This document shows positions 27,632 to 36,866 of a stretch of 64,000 nucleotides of DNA, piece after piece. How positions within the stretch are numbered: the stretch's first letter is position 1; every line of letters starts with the position of its first letter. Both the position numbers and the translations under genes were made by a program. The notes under the pieces are model-generated. The model was not told the origin of the DNA. It searched no databases and saw nothing but the letters and a program-made list of their open reading frames with translations. The stretch is taken from assembly GCF_947503385.1 (NCBI RefSeq), contig NZ_CANNDO010000001.1, positions 806,001 to 870,000 on the forward strand. The letters run 5' to 3'. Source of the stretch: an uncultured Tateyamaria sp. (GTDB lineage Bacteria; Pseudomonadota; Alphaproteobacteria; Rhodobacterales; Rhodobacteraceae).

Positions 27632-28830
27632 CTGAGCAGCGCCTTGAGGTCGCCCGTCGGGTCCGCGACCACCGCCGGATCAGCAGTCTTGCCCGCCTCA
27701 ATCAGCCGCTTGCCGATCATATAGCCCCGCGGATCATTGGCCGCATCCACCGCCAGAAGGCGATCACCGGCATAGTACCAAAACGATTTTGCCGCCCCGC
27801 CATCCCGCACGATCACTCGGTCATAGTCGGTGTTCAGCCCCGCGATTTGCAGCTTCACGTCATATTGGTCCGACCAGAACCAAGGCCGCGCGACATAATC
27901 CTGCGCGGCCCCGGTGATGTTGGCGGCCACGCATTCGGCCTGGTCTATCGCGTGGGGGACGCTTTCCAATCGGATGCGCGTGCCGCCATACGGGAAAGAC
28001 GCGCAATCCCCCGCCGCCCACACGCTGGACACCGAGGTGCGGCCCCGCGCGTCCACAGCGATACCATTGTCGAGGGCAAGGCCCGCAGACTCTGCGAGGG
28101 TCGTGGCGGGCGCGATACCGACGCCTGCGATCACGAAATCCACCGCGATCTCTGTCCCGTCGCTCAGGTCCGCCCCGGTCACCCGCGTCTCGCCAGTCAG
28201 ACGGCGCAGGCCCACGCCTTCGCGGATATCGACGCCGTGGGATGCGTGCAGCGCGCGGAAGTAGTCGCTGGTTTCAGGTGCTGCCACACGTTGCAGGATG
28301 CGGTCTGCCATTTCGACCAGCACCACCTCCAGACCTTTCTTGGCGGCGACCGCCGCCGCCTCCAGTCCGATATAGCCACCGCCCACGATCAGCACGCGCC
28401 GTCCGGGCCGGAATTCCGGCTCCATCGCGTCTGCGTCGCCAAGGTCACGCATGACGTAGACGCCGTCCAGATCACCACCAATCGACGCGGGCAAGCGCCG
28501 CGGGACTGATCCGGTGGTCAGCACCAGATCATCGTACCCAAGCACCTCATCGCCGATGGACACGGTCCGCGCCGTGGTGTCGATCCCGGTCGCCCATGTG
28601 TTCAGACGCAAGTCGATGTTCTGGTCGGCATAGTAGCTCTCGGGGCGCAGAAACAGACGCTCCAGCGTCATGTCGCCCAGCAGATAGGCCTTGGACAGTG
28701 GCGGGCGTTGATAGGGGGGCACCGCTTCGGCCCCGATCAGCGTGATGCCGCCATCAAACCCGAGGCCGCGCAGCTTGGCCACACAGGACGCGCCCGCCTG
28801 TCCGGCCCCAATCACCACCACATGTCCCAT
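27628..28830 (-). CDS. FAD-dependent ferredoxin/rubredoxin-type reductase
   Basis: A 400-aa flavoprotein of the putidaredoxin/rhodocoxin-reductase family. An FAD dinucleotide fold (VVVIGAGQAGASCVAKL) opens the chain. PPYQRPPLSKAYL follows. NAD-binding VGGGYIGLEAAAVAAKKG lies near residue 150 and VWAAGDCASF near 270. It should pass electrons from NADH to a ferredoxin and then to an oxygenase or P450, but neither partner is next to it. It precedes rsmD with a GTGA overlap, a conserved-looking yet functionally unexplained pairing. Start at 28830 after AAAGG. Confidence 0.87.
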   Translation of the reverse strand: MGHVVVIGAGQAGASCVAKLRGLGFDGGITLIGAEAVPPYQRPPLSKAYLLGDMTLERLFLRPESYYADQNIDLRLNTWATGIDTTARTVSIGDEVLGYDDLVLTTGSVPRRLPASIGGDLDGVYVMRDLGDADAMEPEFRPGRRVLIVGGGYIGLEAAAVAAKKGLEVVLVEMADRILQRVAAPETSDYFRALHASHGVDIREGVGLRRLTGETRVTGADLSDGTEIAVDFVIAGVGIAPATTLAESAGLALDNGIAVDARGRTSVSSVWAAGDCASFPYGGTRIRLESVPHAIDQAECVAANITGAAQDYVARPWFWSDQYDVKLQIAGLNTDYDRVIVRDGGAAKSFWYYAGDRLLAVDAANDPRGYMIGKRLIEAGKTADPAVVADPTGDLKALLR

Positions 28831-28916
28831 GAATTGCACCTTTCGCTCGCCTCGCGCCACGGCGCAGCCTATATCGCAGGGGAACGCAGACGCAATTCCA
28901 AGAAAGGCGCAAATCC

Positions 28917-29405
28917 ATGGCAATTTCCCAAGGCGATACCCTCCCCGAGGCAACACTGGTCGAGATGGGGGCAGAAGGCCCTGCGCCGGTTGCGCTGAGC
29001 GACAAGACCAAGGGCCGCAAGGTCGTCATCTTTGCCGTGCCCGGCGCGTACACGCCCACGTGCCATTCGGCGCATGTGCCCAGCTTTGTGCGCACCAAGG
29101 ATCAGTTTGACGCCAAAGGCGTGGACGAGATTATCTGCGTCTCGGTCAACGACCCCTTTGTGATGAAAGCGTGGGGCGAGGCGACCGGGGCTGCCGCCGC
29201 TGGCATTACCATGCTGGGCGATGCCGACAGCAGCTTTACCAAGGCGATCGGCATGGATTTCGACGCGCCGCCCGCTGGGTTGATGGGCCGGTCCAAGCGC
29301 TATGCGATGCTCGTGGATGACGGCACGGTGACGGTGTTCCAAGCCGAGGAAAATCCCGGCGTGTGCGAAGTGTCGGGTGGCGAGGCGCTGCTGGCGTCGA
29401 TGTGA
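28917..29405 (+). CDS. Peroxiredoxin, Prx5 type
   Basis: A 162-aa thiol peroxidase that reduces hydrogen peroxide and organic hydroperoxides. The peroxidatic cysteine is in PGAYTPTCHSAHVPSF, the Prx5 signature. A second cysteine in NPGVCEVSGGE near the C-terminus may resolve the disulfide. Ends in the helix ASM rather than the longer tail of typical 2-Cys enzymes. Divergent from the flavoprotein reductase with 86 bases between starts. The reductant (glutaredoxin or thioredoxin) is not evident. Confidence 0.92.
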   Translation: MAISQGDTLPEATLVEMGAEGPAPVALSDKTKGRKVVIFAVPGAYTPTCHSAHVPSFVRTKDQFDAKGVDEIICVSVNDPFVMKAWGEATGAAAAGITMLGDADSSFTKAIGMDFDAPPAGLMGRSKRYAMLVDDGTVTVFQAEENPGVCEVSGGEALLASM

Positions 29406-29454
29406 TGTCTGTCCGGGCGGGCCCCGTGTGACGCACGGGCCTGCCCGGCCCAAA

Positions 29455-30432
29455 TCAGTACAGACCCGCGACCTTGCCCCTGAGCTTGGTCAATGCGGCC
29501 ACCGTGTCGATGGTGGGGGTTGGCGTCCCGGTTAAAGCGCCGAGTTCCTGAACAGACGTGACAAGCGCGTCAATCTCCATGGGGCGCCCCATATCCAGAT
29601 CTTGCCACATGGAGGTGCGATGCGCCCCGACGGCGGCACCCCCATCAATCCGGCGATCCACGTCGATGGGAAATTTCACGCCCAGCTTTTCCGCAATCTC
29701 CTGTGCCTCGACCATCATGCCCCGCGCCACGGCGCGTGTACCCGGATCGGTGCAGAGTATATCGAGTGTCGCATGTGTCAGGGCCGAGATCGGATTAAAC
29801 GACAGGTTTCCCCACAGCTTGATCCAGATTTCGTCGCGGATGCGGGGCCGCACGGGGGCTTTCAGCCCGGCGGCTGACAGCGCCTTGGACAGGGCCAGCG
29901 CGCGGTCAGATTTGGACCCGTCCGGTTCGCCCAAAGAAAAGCGATTGCCTTCGATATGTTTGATCACGCCCGGTTCGGTCACCTCTGCCGCGGGGTAGAC
30001 CACGCAGCCCAGCACCTTGTCCGGGCCAAACCCGTCCCATTGGGCACCGCCGGGATCGACGCTGTCGATGCGCGTCCCATCCAGCGGCCCACCATGCTTG
30101 TGAAAATACCACCACGGCACGCCATTCACACCACTGACGATGGTTGTGTCCGGGCCGATCAGAGGCTGCATCGCACCCACAACCCCCGGCACTGAATGCG
30201 CCTTGAGCGTAACGATCACATAGTCCTGTGGGCCAAGGTCCGACGGCGTGTCCGATGCGGTGACAGGCACCGTGACCGGGTCCTGCCCGTCCTCGTGCAG
30301 TGTCAGCCCGCTGGCCTGCATCGCCGCCAGATGCGGACCGCGCGCCACAAGGCTCACATCCGCGCCCGCCTGCGCCAGCTTGACGCCCATGTAGCCGCCG
30401 ATGGCACCTGCGCCAAAGATGCAGATTTTCAT
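29455..30432 (-). CDS. panE: 2-dehydropantoate 2-reductase
   Basis: Reduces ketopantoate to pantoate with NADPH in coenzyme A synthesis. The 325-aa protein has the N-terminal NADPH fold (ICIFGAGAIGGYMGVKLAQAG), the conserved DYVIVTLKAH, and the ApbA C-terminal domain with KLWGNLSFNPISALT, where the lysine and asparagine contact substrate. Four bases after the acyl-CoA synthetase stop on the same strand, so co-transcribed with it. Homologues outside pantothenate synthesis exist in this superfamily, and the CoA-ligase neighbour leaves open another 2-keto acid as substrate. Confidence 0.85.
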   Translation of the reverse strand: MKICIFGAGAIGGYMGVKLAQAGADVSLVARGPHLAAMQASGLTLHEDGQDPVTVPVTASDTPSDLGPQDYVIVTLKAHSVPGVVGAMQPLIGPDTTIVSGVNGVPWWYFHKHGGPLDGTRIDSVDPGGAQWDGFGPDKVLGCVVYPAAEVTEPGVIKHIEGNRFSLGEPDGSKSDRALALSKALSAAGLKAPVRPRIRDEIWIKLWGNLSFNPISALTHATLDILCTDPGTRAVARGMMVEAQEIAEKLGVKFPIDVDRRIDGGAAVGAHRTSMWQDLDMGRPMEIDALVTSVQELGALTGTPTPTIDTVAALTKLRGKVAGLY

Positions 30433-30435
30433 CGT

Positions 30436-31971
30436 CTACGCCTCCACCAGACCAAGTTTTTCGGCCATGCCAATCCGCTGGATTTTGCCCGTGGCCCCTT
30501 TGGGGATCTCGTCGAGGATAACAATTGCGGACGGCACCTTGAACTTTGCCAGCCGATCGGCGGCAAAGTCCTGAATGCCGCGTTGTGTCAGGTCCGAGCC
30601 GTCGGACAGAACAACGGCGGCGGCGATATCCTCACCCAGCTTGTCGTGCGGCACGGCAAAGCAAACGACCTGCGCAATGTCGGGATGGCTGAGCAGGGTG
30701 GCGTCAACCTCAAGCGGGCTGATCTTTTCTCCGCCGCGATTGATGATCTCCTTGAGCCGCCCTGTGAGCCGCAAATAACCCGCGTTGTCGAACGCCCCCT
30801 GATCGCCGGTGCGGAACCACCGCTTGCCCTCTGCGTCAAAGAAATTGTCGGCGTTGGCCTTGGGATTGCTTTCATAACCCAGGGTAACGTTTGGCCCGCT
30901 GATCACGATTTCGCCTGTGTCGATCGACGGCAACAGGGTGTTGTCGGTCTCAGCGGCGATACGCACCTCGGGGCCTGCCGCGACGCCGACCGATCCAGGG
31001 ACTTGCGCGGCTGGTGGCAACGGGTTCGAGCACATCTGATGCGTCGCTTCGGTCATGCCATATGCCTCGATCACAGGGGCACCGAAGGTGGTCACCAATT
31101 CCTCCATCACCGGTGCGGGCAGGGAGGCAGAGGAGGACCGCAGGAACCGAAGCCGTGCGTTTTCGATGATGTCCGTATTGCGCCCCGCCCGCGCAAGGAT
31201 CGCCTGATGCATGGTCGGTACGGCGGTGTACCACGTCGGGTCCACGTCCTTGAGCTGGCCGAAGAACCGCAGGGCGTTGAAGCCGGGCGCACAGCAGATT
31301 TCGCCCCCCGCCGCCATCGTGGCTGAGACAGCGGCAATCAGGCCGTGGATGTGAAACAGCGGCATGACGCTCAGGCACCGGTCCTCGGGCGTCAGCGCAA
31401 GCGATGCGCGGATGTTGCGGGCTGAGGCGGCGACATTGGACTGGGTCAGCGGTACAATTTTCGGGCGCGACGTGGTGCCAGAGGTGTGCAGGATCAGCGC
31501 CACGTCGTCCGCCTCGGGCAGTGCGGTGTCAGCCGGATCAAACCCGGTGTCGCCGGACAGCGTGAATGCACCAGCAGGTGTGGTTGGGTCAAAGGACAGG
31601 CGCAAAATGGCGATCCCAAGGGCCGTGGCTGCGCGGATCGCGGGGCCGTCATCATCCGCCGCAGTGATCAGTGCCTTGGCCTTCAAATCTTCGAGGTAGA
31701 AGCCGTATTCGTCTTCCTTGTAGGCCGGGTTCAGCGGGGCCGTCGTCGCCACCTGCGCCACCGTCAGAAAGGCGGTGGCCATTTCCGGCCCGTTGGGCAG
31801 CACGATCGCCACCCGGTCACCACGTCCGATGCCAAGGCCGTGCAGCGTCGTTTCCACCTCTGCCGACAACGCGCGCAGGCCGCCATAGGTCAGCCATGGC
31901 CGGTCCGGTGCGCCGATGGCCTGTGCGTCACCGGGATGCCCTGCGATGAGGGCCGATAGAGTGTTGGACAT
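30436..31971 (-). CDS. AMP-forming acyl-CoA synthetase, oxalate-CoA ligase-like
   Basis: A 511-aa adenylate-forming ligase. The ATP loop is LILHTSGTTSRPKIVPLTQ. The acyl-binding helix includes SSSASLPAPVMEEL and EAYGMTEATHQM. The hinge is YLRLTGRLKEIINRGGEKIS, and the C-terminal catalytic lysine lies in PKGATGKIQR. The THQM and short N-terminus closely resemble Pcs60/AAE3 oxalyl-CoA synthetases rather than long-chain ligases. Its operon partner is a panE-type reductase; a FAH-family hydrolase starts 45 bases upstream. A role in oxalate or a related dicarboxylate is inference. Confidence 0.82.
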   Translation of the reverse strand: MSNTLSALIAGHPGDAQAIGAPDRPWLTYGGLRALSAEVETTLHGLGIGRGDRVAIVLPNGPEMATAFLTVAQVATTAPLNPAYKEDEYGFYLEDLKAKALITAADDDGPAIRAATALGIAILRLSFDPTTPAGAFTLSGDTGFDPADTALPEADDVALILHTSGTTSRPKIVPLTQSNVAASARNIRASLALTPEDRCLSVMPLFHIHGLIAAVSATMAAGGEICCAPGFNALRFFGQLKDVDPTWYTAVPTMHQAILARAGRNTDIIENARLRFLRSSSASLPAPVMEELVTTFGAPVIEAYGMTEATHQMCSNPLPPAAQVPGSVGVAAGPEVRIAAETDNTLLPSIDTGEIVISGPNVTLGYESNPKANADNFFDAEGKRWFRTGDQGAFDNAGYLRLTGRLKEIINRGGEKISPLEVDATLLSHPDIAQVVCFAVPHDKLGEDIAAAVVLSDGSDLTQRGIQDFAADRLAKFKVPSAIVILDEIPKGATGKIQRIGMAEKLGLVEA

Positions 31972-32016
31972 GCCGTGCTCCGCTGTTGTGACAGATCAAG
32001 TTGTTGTTTTGGCCGT

Positions 32017-32703
32017 TCAAGTAACGCGCACTGTCAGACTGCCAAGTCCCGCGACGCGCATCACCATGACGTCGCCCCTGTCCACCGGGCCGACGCCAGC
32101 GGGTGTTCCGGTCAGGATGACGTCCCCCGCAGCCAGTTCAAAATACCTGCTGAGATATGCGATCATTTCAGGCACTTTCCAAATCATCTGGTCCAGATTG
32201 CCTTGTTGTCGCGTCTCACCGTTCACGGTCAGCGTCAGGGACCCTTGGGTCAGATGACCAACGGCAGAGGCGGGGTGAACAGGCCCGCATGGCGCGGAAC
32301 GTTCAAAGGCTTTGCCGATCTCCCATGGGCGGCCCATCTTCTTCATCTCGGTTTGCAGGTCGCGCCGGGTCATATCCAGCGACAGACCGTAGCCATAGAC
32401 ATGATCCAGCGCATCCCCGACCGCGATGTCGCTGCCACCTGATTTCAGTGCGGCATACATCTCTGCCTCGTGATGGACGTCTGTGCTGTGCGGCGGATAG
32501 GGGAACGCACCTGACGGATCGAGATTGTCAGGGTTCTTCTGAAAGAAAAACGGAGGTTCGCGGTCGGGGTCGTGGCCCATTTCGATGGCGTGGGCAGCGT
32601 AGTTGCGCCCGATGCAATAGACGCGCCGGACCGGAAACAGAGCGTCGGTGCCGACGATGGGCAGGGCCACGGGATCGGGCGTGGCGATGATGTAATCGGG
32701 CAT
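32017..32703 (-). CDS. Fumarylacetoacetate hydrolase family protein (fumarylpyruvate hydrolase-like)
   Basis: A 228-aa FAH-domain protein. The metal-binding acidic triad is visible in HHEAEMYAAL and YGYGLSLDMTRRDLQ. The catalytic-site closing motif is GDVILTGTPAGVGP. The opening VYCIGRNYAAHAIEMG and the length match fumarylpyruvate/acylpyruvate hydrolases such as NagK. Lies 45 bases upstream of the acyl-CoA synthetase on the same strand, suggesting a shared catabolic pathway. The actual substrate is not determinable here. Confidence 0.85.
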   Translation of the reverse strand: MPDYIIATPDPVALPIVGTDALFPVRRVYCIGRNYAAHAIEMGHDPDREPPFFFQKNPDNLDPSGAFPYPPHSTDVHHEAEMYAALKSGGSDIAVGDALDHVYGYGLSLDMTRRDLQTEMKKMGRPWEIGKAFERSAPCGPVHPASAVGHLTQGSLTLTVNGETRQQGNLDQMIWKVPEMIAYLSRYFELAAGDVILTGTPAGVGPVDRGDVMVMRVAGLGSLTVRVT

Positions 32704-32859
32704 GTGCGTCTCTGATCCGGTAATGGGTTGTGCTTTGGGTAGCCCACAGGGACCGGTATGACCAGACGGTTGGCACCAGCGCAAACGGCTGGAGACGTAG
32801 GCGTATCGCCAACAGACGAAAGCGCATGGATTGCGCACAGTCTACCGCATAGCGACGGA

Positions 32860-33159
32860 TCAGCCGCCTGCCAGCTTGTCCATTTTGCGCGCCAGTTTCG
32901 CGTCCAGCGCGCTCAGGCCGCCCACATCGTGGGTGGTCAATGTCACGTCGACGGTCTTGTAGACGTTGGACCATTCGGGGTGATGGTCCCATTTCTCCGC
33001 CCAGATTGCCACGCGGGTCATCCAGCCAAAGGCCTCCACAAAATTGTCGAACTCAAACGATTTGTGGATCGCATCGCGCCCGTCCACCAGCGCCCAGCCG
33101 GTGGCCATCAACGGATCAAGCAGCGGGCCGCGTGTCTCTTCGCTCAGTTTCTCGGTCAT
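32860..33159 (-). CDS. phhB: 4a-hydroxytetrahydrobiopterin dehydratase
   Basis: Regenerates pterin cofactor for aromatic amino acid hydroxylases. The 99-aa protein is the right size for PCD/DCoH, with the active-site stretch [23 protein letters not shown]. Its start overlaps the stop of the upstream GNAT-like gene (ATGA). No phenylalanine hydroxylase is in the window, so the cofactor user is elsewhere or the enzyme serves another pterin reaction. Confidence 0.9.
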   Translation of the reverse strand: MTEKLSEETRGPLLDPLMATGWALVDGRDAIHKSFEFDNFVEAFGWMTRVAIWAEKWDHHPEWSNVYKTVDVTLTTHDVGGLSALDAKLARKMDKLAGG

Positions 33160-34343
33160 TGCTGTTCCTCGATCTGTGTCTTGCGGAAAGGGCCGTAGTC
33201 GGTGAGGACCTCGATTTCTTCTTCGATGGCGTCGCGTTCTGCTTCAAGATAGCGCGCAATGGCGTCGGCGAAACCCGGATCGGCGACCCAGTGCAGCGAA
33301 TGGGTCTGTGTCGGCAAGTACCCGCGCGCCAGCTTGTGTTCGCCCTGCGCGCCTGCCTCGACCCGTTTGAGGCCGCGCGCAATGGCGATGTCGATGGCTT
33401 GGTAGTAACATAGCTCAAAGTGCAGGCAGGGGTGGTGTTCCACGCAGCCCCAATAGCGGCCAAACAGCGTCTCGCGCCCGACAAAGTTCAGCGCCCCCGC
33501 CACATAGCACCCGCCCCGTTCCGCCAAAACCAGCGCCATGTCGTCGCGCAGCACGTCCTGTGCGATGTCAAAGAACCGGCGGGTGAGGTACGGCGTGCCC
33601 CATTTGCGGGCACCGGTGTCCTGATAGAATTCCCAGAACGCGTCCCAGTGTTCGGGTTGCAGATCATCGCCGGAAAACGTGTGGATCACCCCACCAAAGT
33701 CCTGCGCCTGCCTGCGTTCTTTGCGGATATTCTTGCGCTTGCGGCTGGTGAGGCCGGTCAGGAAGGCGTCGAAATCGGCGTATTCGTCATTCAGCCAGTG
33801 AAATTGTTGCGTGGTGCGGGGCAACAGGCCCATTTCCGCACCTGCGTGCCGTTCCTCTTCGGTGCAAAACGTGATGTGCAGCGAACTGAGCCGGTTCTGT
33901 TCGCCCAGTTGCACGGCACCTTGTACCAGTGCGGCGCGGCCCGCTTCGGGAAAGTCGGGATGCGTCAGCAGACGCCTCCCGGTGGCGGGCGTGTGGGGCA
34001 CGGCAATCTGAAGTTTGGGATAGTACCGCCCGCCTGCACGCTCAAAGGCGTGGGCCCAGTTGTGGTCAAAGATATATTCGCCCTGACTGTGCCCCTTGGC
34101 GTACATGGGTGCCACGGCGATGGTTTGCCCGCTGACGACAGCTTGCAGATATTGGGGCTGCCAACCGGTGCCCGGTCCGACGGAATTGCTGTCTTCCAGC
34201 GCCTTGAGAAACCGGTAGGTCGTGAACGGATCAAGGGGTGGCCCGCCATCCGACACCTCGGGGCAGGCGCAAGCGTCCCACGCCTTTTGCCCGATTTCGG
34301 CAATCTTGGGCAGGACGCGAATTTCGATCTCGTGCGCGGACAA
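33156..34343 (-). CDS. GNAT/FemAB-like acyltransferase (DUF482)
   Basis: A 395-aa protein of the DUF482 family, annotated as GNAT or peptidoglycan-type acyltransferase. Marks are [21 protein letters not shown], the basic [13 protein letters not shown] near residue 220, and [20 protein letters not shown], with [14 protein letters not shown] near the C-terminus. No ATG fits: I chose TTG at 34343 because AGGA stands upstream at good spacing. An in-frame TTG at 34430 would overlap the preceding gene by 32 bases. In an operon with GDPD and RidA upstream and phhB downstream. Function not established. Confidence 0.82.
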   Translation of the reverse strand: MSAHEIEIRVLPKIAEIGQKAWDACACPEVSDGGPPLDPFTTYRFLKALEDSNSVGPGTGWQPQYLQAVVSGQTIAVAPMYAKGHSQGEYIFDHNWAHAFERAGGRYYPKLQIAVPHTPATGRRLLTHPDFPEAGRAALVQGAVQLGEQNRLSSLHITFCTEEERHAGAEMGLLPRTTQQFHWLNDEYADFDAFLTGLTSRKRKNIRKERRQAQDFGGVIHTFSGDDLQPEHWDAFWEFYQDTGARKWGTPYLTRRFFDIAQDVLRDDMALVLAERGGCYVAGALNFVGRETLFGRYWGCVEHHPCLHFELCYYQAIDIAIARGLKRVEAGAQGEHKLARGYLPTQTHSLHWVADPGFADAIARYLEAERDAIEEEIEVLTDYGPFRKTQIEEQQ

Positions 34344-34398
34344 GGGGAATTCCTGTTTGGGGCCAGAGCGTTTGAATGTGTGCCGTACCGCGCCCAGT

Positions 34399-35160
34399 TC
34401 AACCGGGATGCGCGGCCATATACCCCTCAAAGGTCACATTCTCTGCCATCAGGCGCGCCTGTGCCTCTGCTTCAGGCGATTTGATGGTCCAGCACAAAAT
34501 CCGCGCGCCTTTTTGCTTTAGGTCGGCCACACGGGGGCGATCAAGATCCGTTGCCTCGTGGCTGATGAAACACGCGCCGACGCGGTCGTAATCCGGAATA
34601 TCGCGCAAGCGATTGCACACTGCCGCGCTTAGGGCCCACGCAGCGGGATCGTAGGCGCTGGTGACCAGACCGCGCGGGATGTCCGGACACAGCTCTGCCA
34701 TGCGCGCCATGCAATGTGGGTTGAACGACATAAGGGCCACAGGCCCCTCATAGCCGGCCAGTGCGTGAGTCACCGCGACCTCAAGCGGGCCACCGCCCGG
34801 TCCCATCGCGCCATCCTGATCCTTGAGCTCGATCAGCAGCGGGACGCAGCCACCCACAAGGGTCAGCACCTCTTCGAGAGTTGGGATGCCTTCGTCTCCA
34901 CCGATAAGGCGCGTGTCGGACAATTGCGCGGCGGTCTGCACGGCAACCGGTCCCGCGCCTTCGGCCAGCCGCTCAAGACTGTAGTCGTGGAACACCATGG
35001 CCGCGCCGTCGACGCTCAGTTGCAAGTCAATCTCGATGCCGTAGCCATGTGCGATGGCCGCCCGAATGGCGGCGCGGCTGTTTTCGGGCCGCCCATCGGT
35101 GACATCATGCAAGGCCCGGTGGGCCAATGGAATGTCGATAAAGGCTTGGGGGAGGGTCAT
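34399..35160 (-). CDS. Glycerophosphodiester phosphodiesterase
   Basis: A 253-aa GDPD that splits glycerophosphodiesters to glycerol-3-phosphate and an alcohol. The HRALHD start, PENSRAAIRAAIAHGYGIEI with the metal-binding E and D, and FHDYSLERL are all present. PLLIELKDQDG supplies the next metal ligand. No signal peptide, so the UgpQ-like cytoplasmic type. Overlaps the upstream RidA gene by ATGA. Confidence 0.9.
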   Translation of the reverse strand: MTLPQAFIDIPLAHRALHDVTDGRPENSRAAIRAAIAHGYGIEIDLQLSVDGAAMVFHDYSLERLAEGAGPVAVQTAAQLSDTRLIGGDEGIPTLEEVLTLVGGCVPLLIELKDQDGAMGPGGGPLEVAVTHALAGYEGPVALMSFNPHCMARMAELCPDIPRGLVTSAYDPAAWALSAAVCNRLRDIPDYDRVGACFISHEATDLDRPRVADLKQKGARILCWTIKSPEAEAQARLMAENVTFEGYMAAHPG

Positions 35161-35615
35161 TTGACTTGAAAGATGCCTTCGATCTCGACCGCGACACCCA
35201 ATGGGAGCGACGCCGCCGATACTGCGGACCGGCTGTGGCGTCCGGCGTCGCCAAGGGCGTCGACAAGGAAATCGGACGCGCCGTTGATCACCTGTGGCTG
35301 GTGCGTGAAATCGGCGGTGGAGTTCACGAAGCCAGTCAGCTTGATAACCCGCACCAGCCGGTCAATATCGCCGTCGCAGGCGGCCTTGACCTGCGCCAGC
35401 AGGCTGATGGCGCAGGTGCGCGCAGCGTCTGCTCCGGCCTCGACCTCCATGTCTTCACCCAGCTTGCCCGTGATCAGCCCGTCCGGCCCGTTGGAGATTT
35501 GGCCGGAGACATAGACGATATCGCCCACCTTCACGAACGGCACATAGTTTGCGGCGGGCGCAGGGGCGTCGGGCAGGGTGACGCCCAGTTCGGACAGACG
35601 GGATGAGATGGACAT
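35157..35615 (-). CDS. RidA-family deaminase
   Basis: A 152-aa RidA/YjgF-type protein, which in characterised members hydrolyses reactive enamine/imine intermediates. It has YVSGQISNGPDGLITGKLGE, a central VIKLTGFVNSTADF, and the C-terminal SRSAVSAASLPLGVAVEIE with the arginine-serine substrate contact. This longer form belongs to the YjgH-like subgroup rather than the archetypal RidA. Start at 35615 after AAAGGAG. First gene of the RidA-GDPD-acyltransferase-PCD operon and 61 bases after the amidinotransferase stop. Confidence 0.88.
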   Translation of the reverse strand: MSISSRLSELGVTLPDAPAPAANYVPFVKVGDIVYVSGQISNGPDGLITGKLGEDMEVEAGADAARTCAISLLAQVKAACDGDIDRLVRVIKLTGFVNSTADFTHQPQVINGASDFLVDALGDAGRHSRSAVSAASLPLGVAVEIEGIFQVK

Positions 35616-35676
35616 GGGGGCTACTCCTTTGGCGGTTTGTGCGGACGCTAGACCGCGCCCGCCCACAAGGAAAGCC

Positions 35677-36801
35677 CTACTGCACGGGGAAGTAATCCTC
35701 GCAGTCGCCGTCGCGGTACACGTCCGCCGTACAGCAATGGAGACCGCCGCCAAAGGCATAGGCGTCGCGCAGTTCGACCTCGACCACTTCCATGCCCAGT
35801 TTGTCCATCTGTTCGGCCTGATAGACTTCGGATTTTTCGACGCAGACGGTCTTAGGGTCGAGCACCAGCACATTCATACTGAGCCATGTGGAGGAATAGC
35901 ACAGCGGTGGCGGCGTGTTGTGTGCAGGCTGCGCTGCATCCACGATCTCCCAGCCGTTTGCTTCGAACATGCCGCGCTGATCTTCGGGCAGGCGACGTTG
36001 CGGGTTGTTCAGGATCAAACCGGGCCGCAGCGGCGTGAATGTTGCGTCGATGTGGATCGGGTACGGGTCGCCGGGAAAGTTCACCGTATGCACCCGGTGG
36101 TCGGGGAAGTGGCGACGCAGCCATTCAATCCCCTTGAGGTTTGTGGTGAACCCGTGTTGGACAACCAGATCCTTGCCAAAGCGCAGCACGTCGGCGGCGT
36201 CGAACAGCGGTTCTTCTTCTGTGGTGACAAAGAATTTCTCAGCCGCCCATTGCAGCCGTTTTTCCACGCCGATTTTTTCGCTGAGGTAGTCAGGGTGATA
36301 ATCCGCATCCGTCAGGCGCGGTTTTGGCGCGGCCTCGTGGCGGAAATTCGGGTCCTCCTCCCAATAGCGTTGCAGCAGGGGGCGGTAGTTCAGGTATTCA
36401 AACCAGCGGCAGCGATAGGACATCGTTGCCTCCAGCATCTCGTGCCCGACGGTCAGCAGCACGTCTCGCGGCGGCATACATCCGAATTGGCTGTCGGTGT
36501 GAAAATCCGGTGTGGTGACGGGCTTGGCATGATCGATGCTGTCGGGCCGGTCCACCCGTACCCCGCGTGCGCGCAACTGATTGGCAAAATTGTCCAACAG
36601 CTCATTCGCGCGGTCGATGGTGTCCTGCGGGCGGCGGCCCCACTGGCCGCGCATGTCGCTGTCTTCTGGCACCTTGGCGTCCAGCGCGGGTTCTTCGGGC
36701 GGGATGTGGCAATCGTCTGCCCGCCCCACGATCACGTGGCGCAATGTGTCCCATTCATTCCAGCTTTTGACCTGTGTGCGGTCTGGTGACCAATCCGACA
36801 T
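35677..36801 (-). CDS. Glycine amidinotransferase-like protein
   Basis: A 374-aa member of the arginine:glycine amidinotransferase fold. Catalytic residues align with AGAT: aspartate in RFGKDLVVQHG, histidine in YPIHIDATF, and cysteine in GGGLHCCTADV (Cys356). AGAT moves the amidino group of arginine to glycine, giving guanidinoacetate and ornithine. Bacterial relatives use other acceptors in natural products. The CC pair at the active site differs from the usual CW/CT. Starts at 36801 after GGGGGAGG. No methyltransferase or NRPS is nearby, so the acceptor is open. Confidence 0.85.
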   Translation of the reverse strand: MSDWSPDRTQVKSWNEWDTLRHVIVGRADDCHIPPEEPALDAKVPEDSDMRGQWGRRPQDTIDRANELLDNFANQLRARGVRVDRPDSIDHAKPVTTPDFHTDSQFGCMPPRDVLLTVGHEMLEATMSYRCRWFEYLNYRPLLQRYWEEDPNFRHEAAPKPRLTDADYHPDYLSEKIGVEKRLQWAAEKFFVTTEEEPLFDAADVLRFGKDLVVQHGFTTNLKGIEWLRRHFPDHRVHTVNFPGDPYPIHIDATFTPLRPGLILNNPQRRLPEDQRGMFEANGWEIVDAAQPAHNTPPPLCYSSTWLSMNVLVLDPKTVCVEKSEVYQAEQMDKLGMEVVEVELRDAYAFGGGLHCCTADVYRDGDCEDYFPVQ

Positions 36802-36866
36802 GCGTGCCTCCCCCTCTATGCCGCCCGCCAGATTGCGCATGATGGAAGCAGAGGCAAGAGCGCCCG

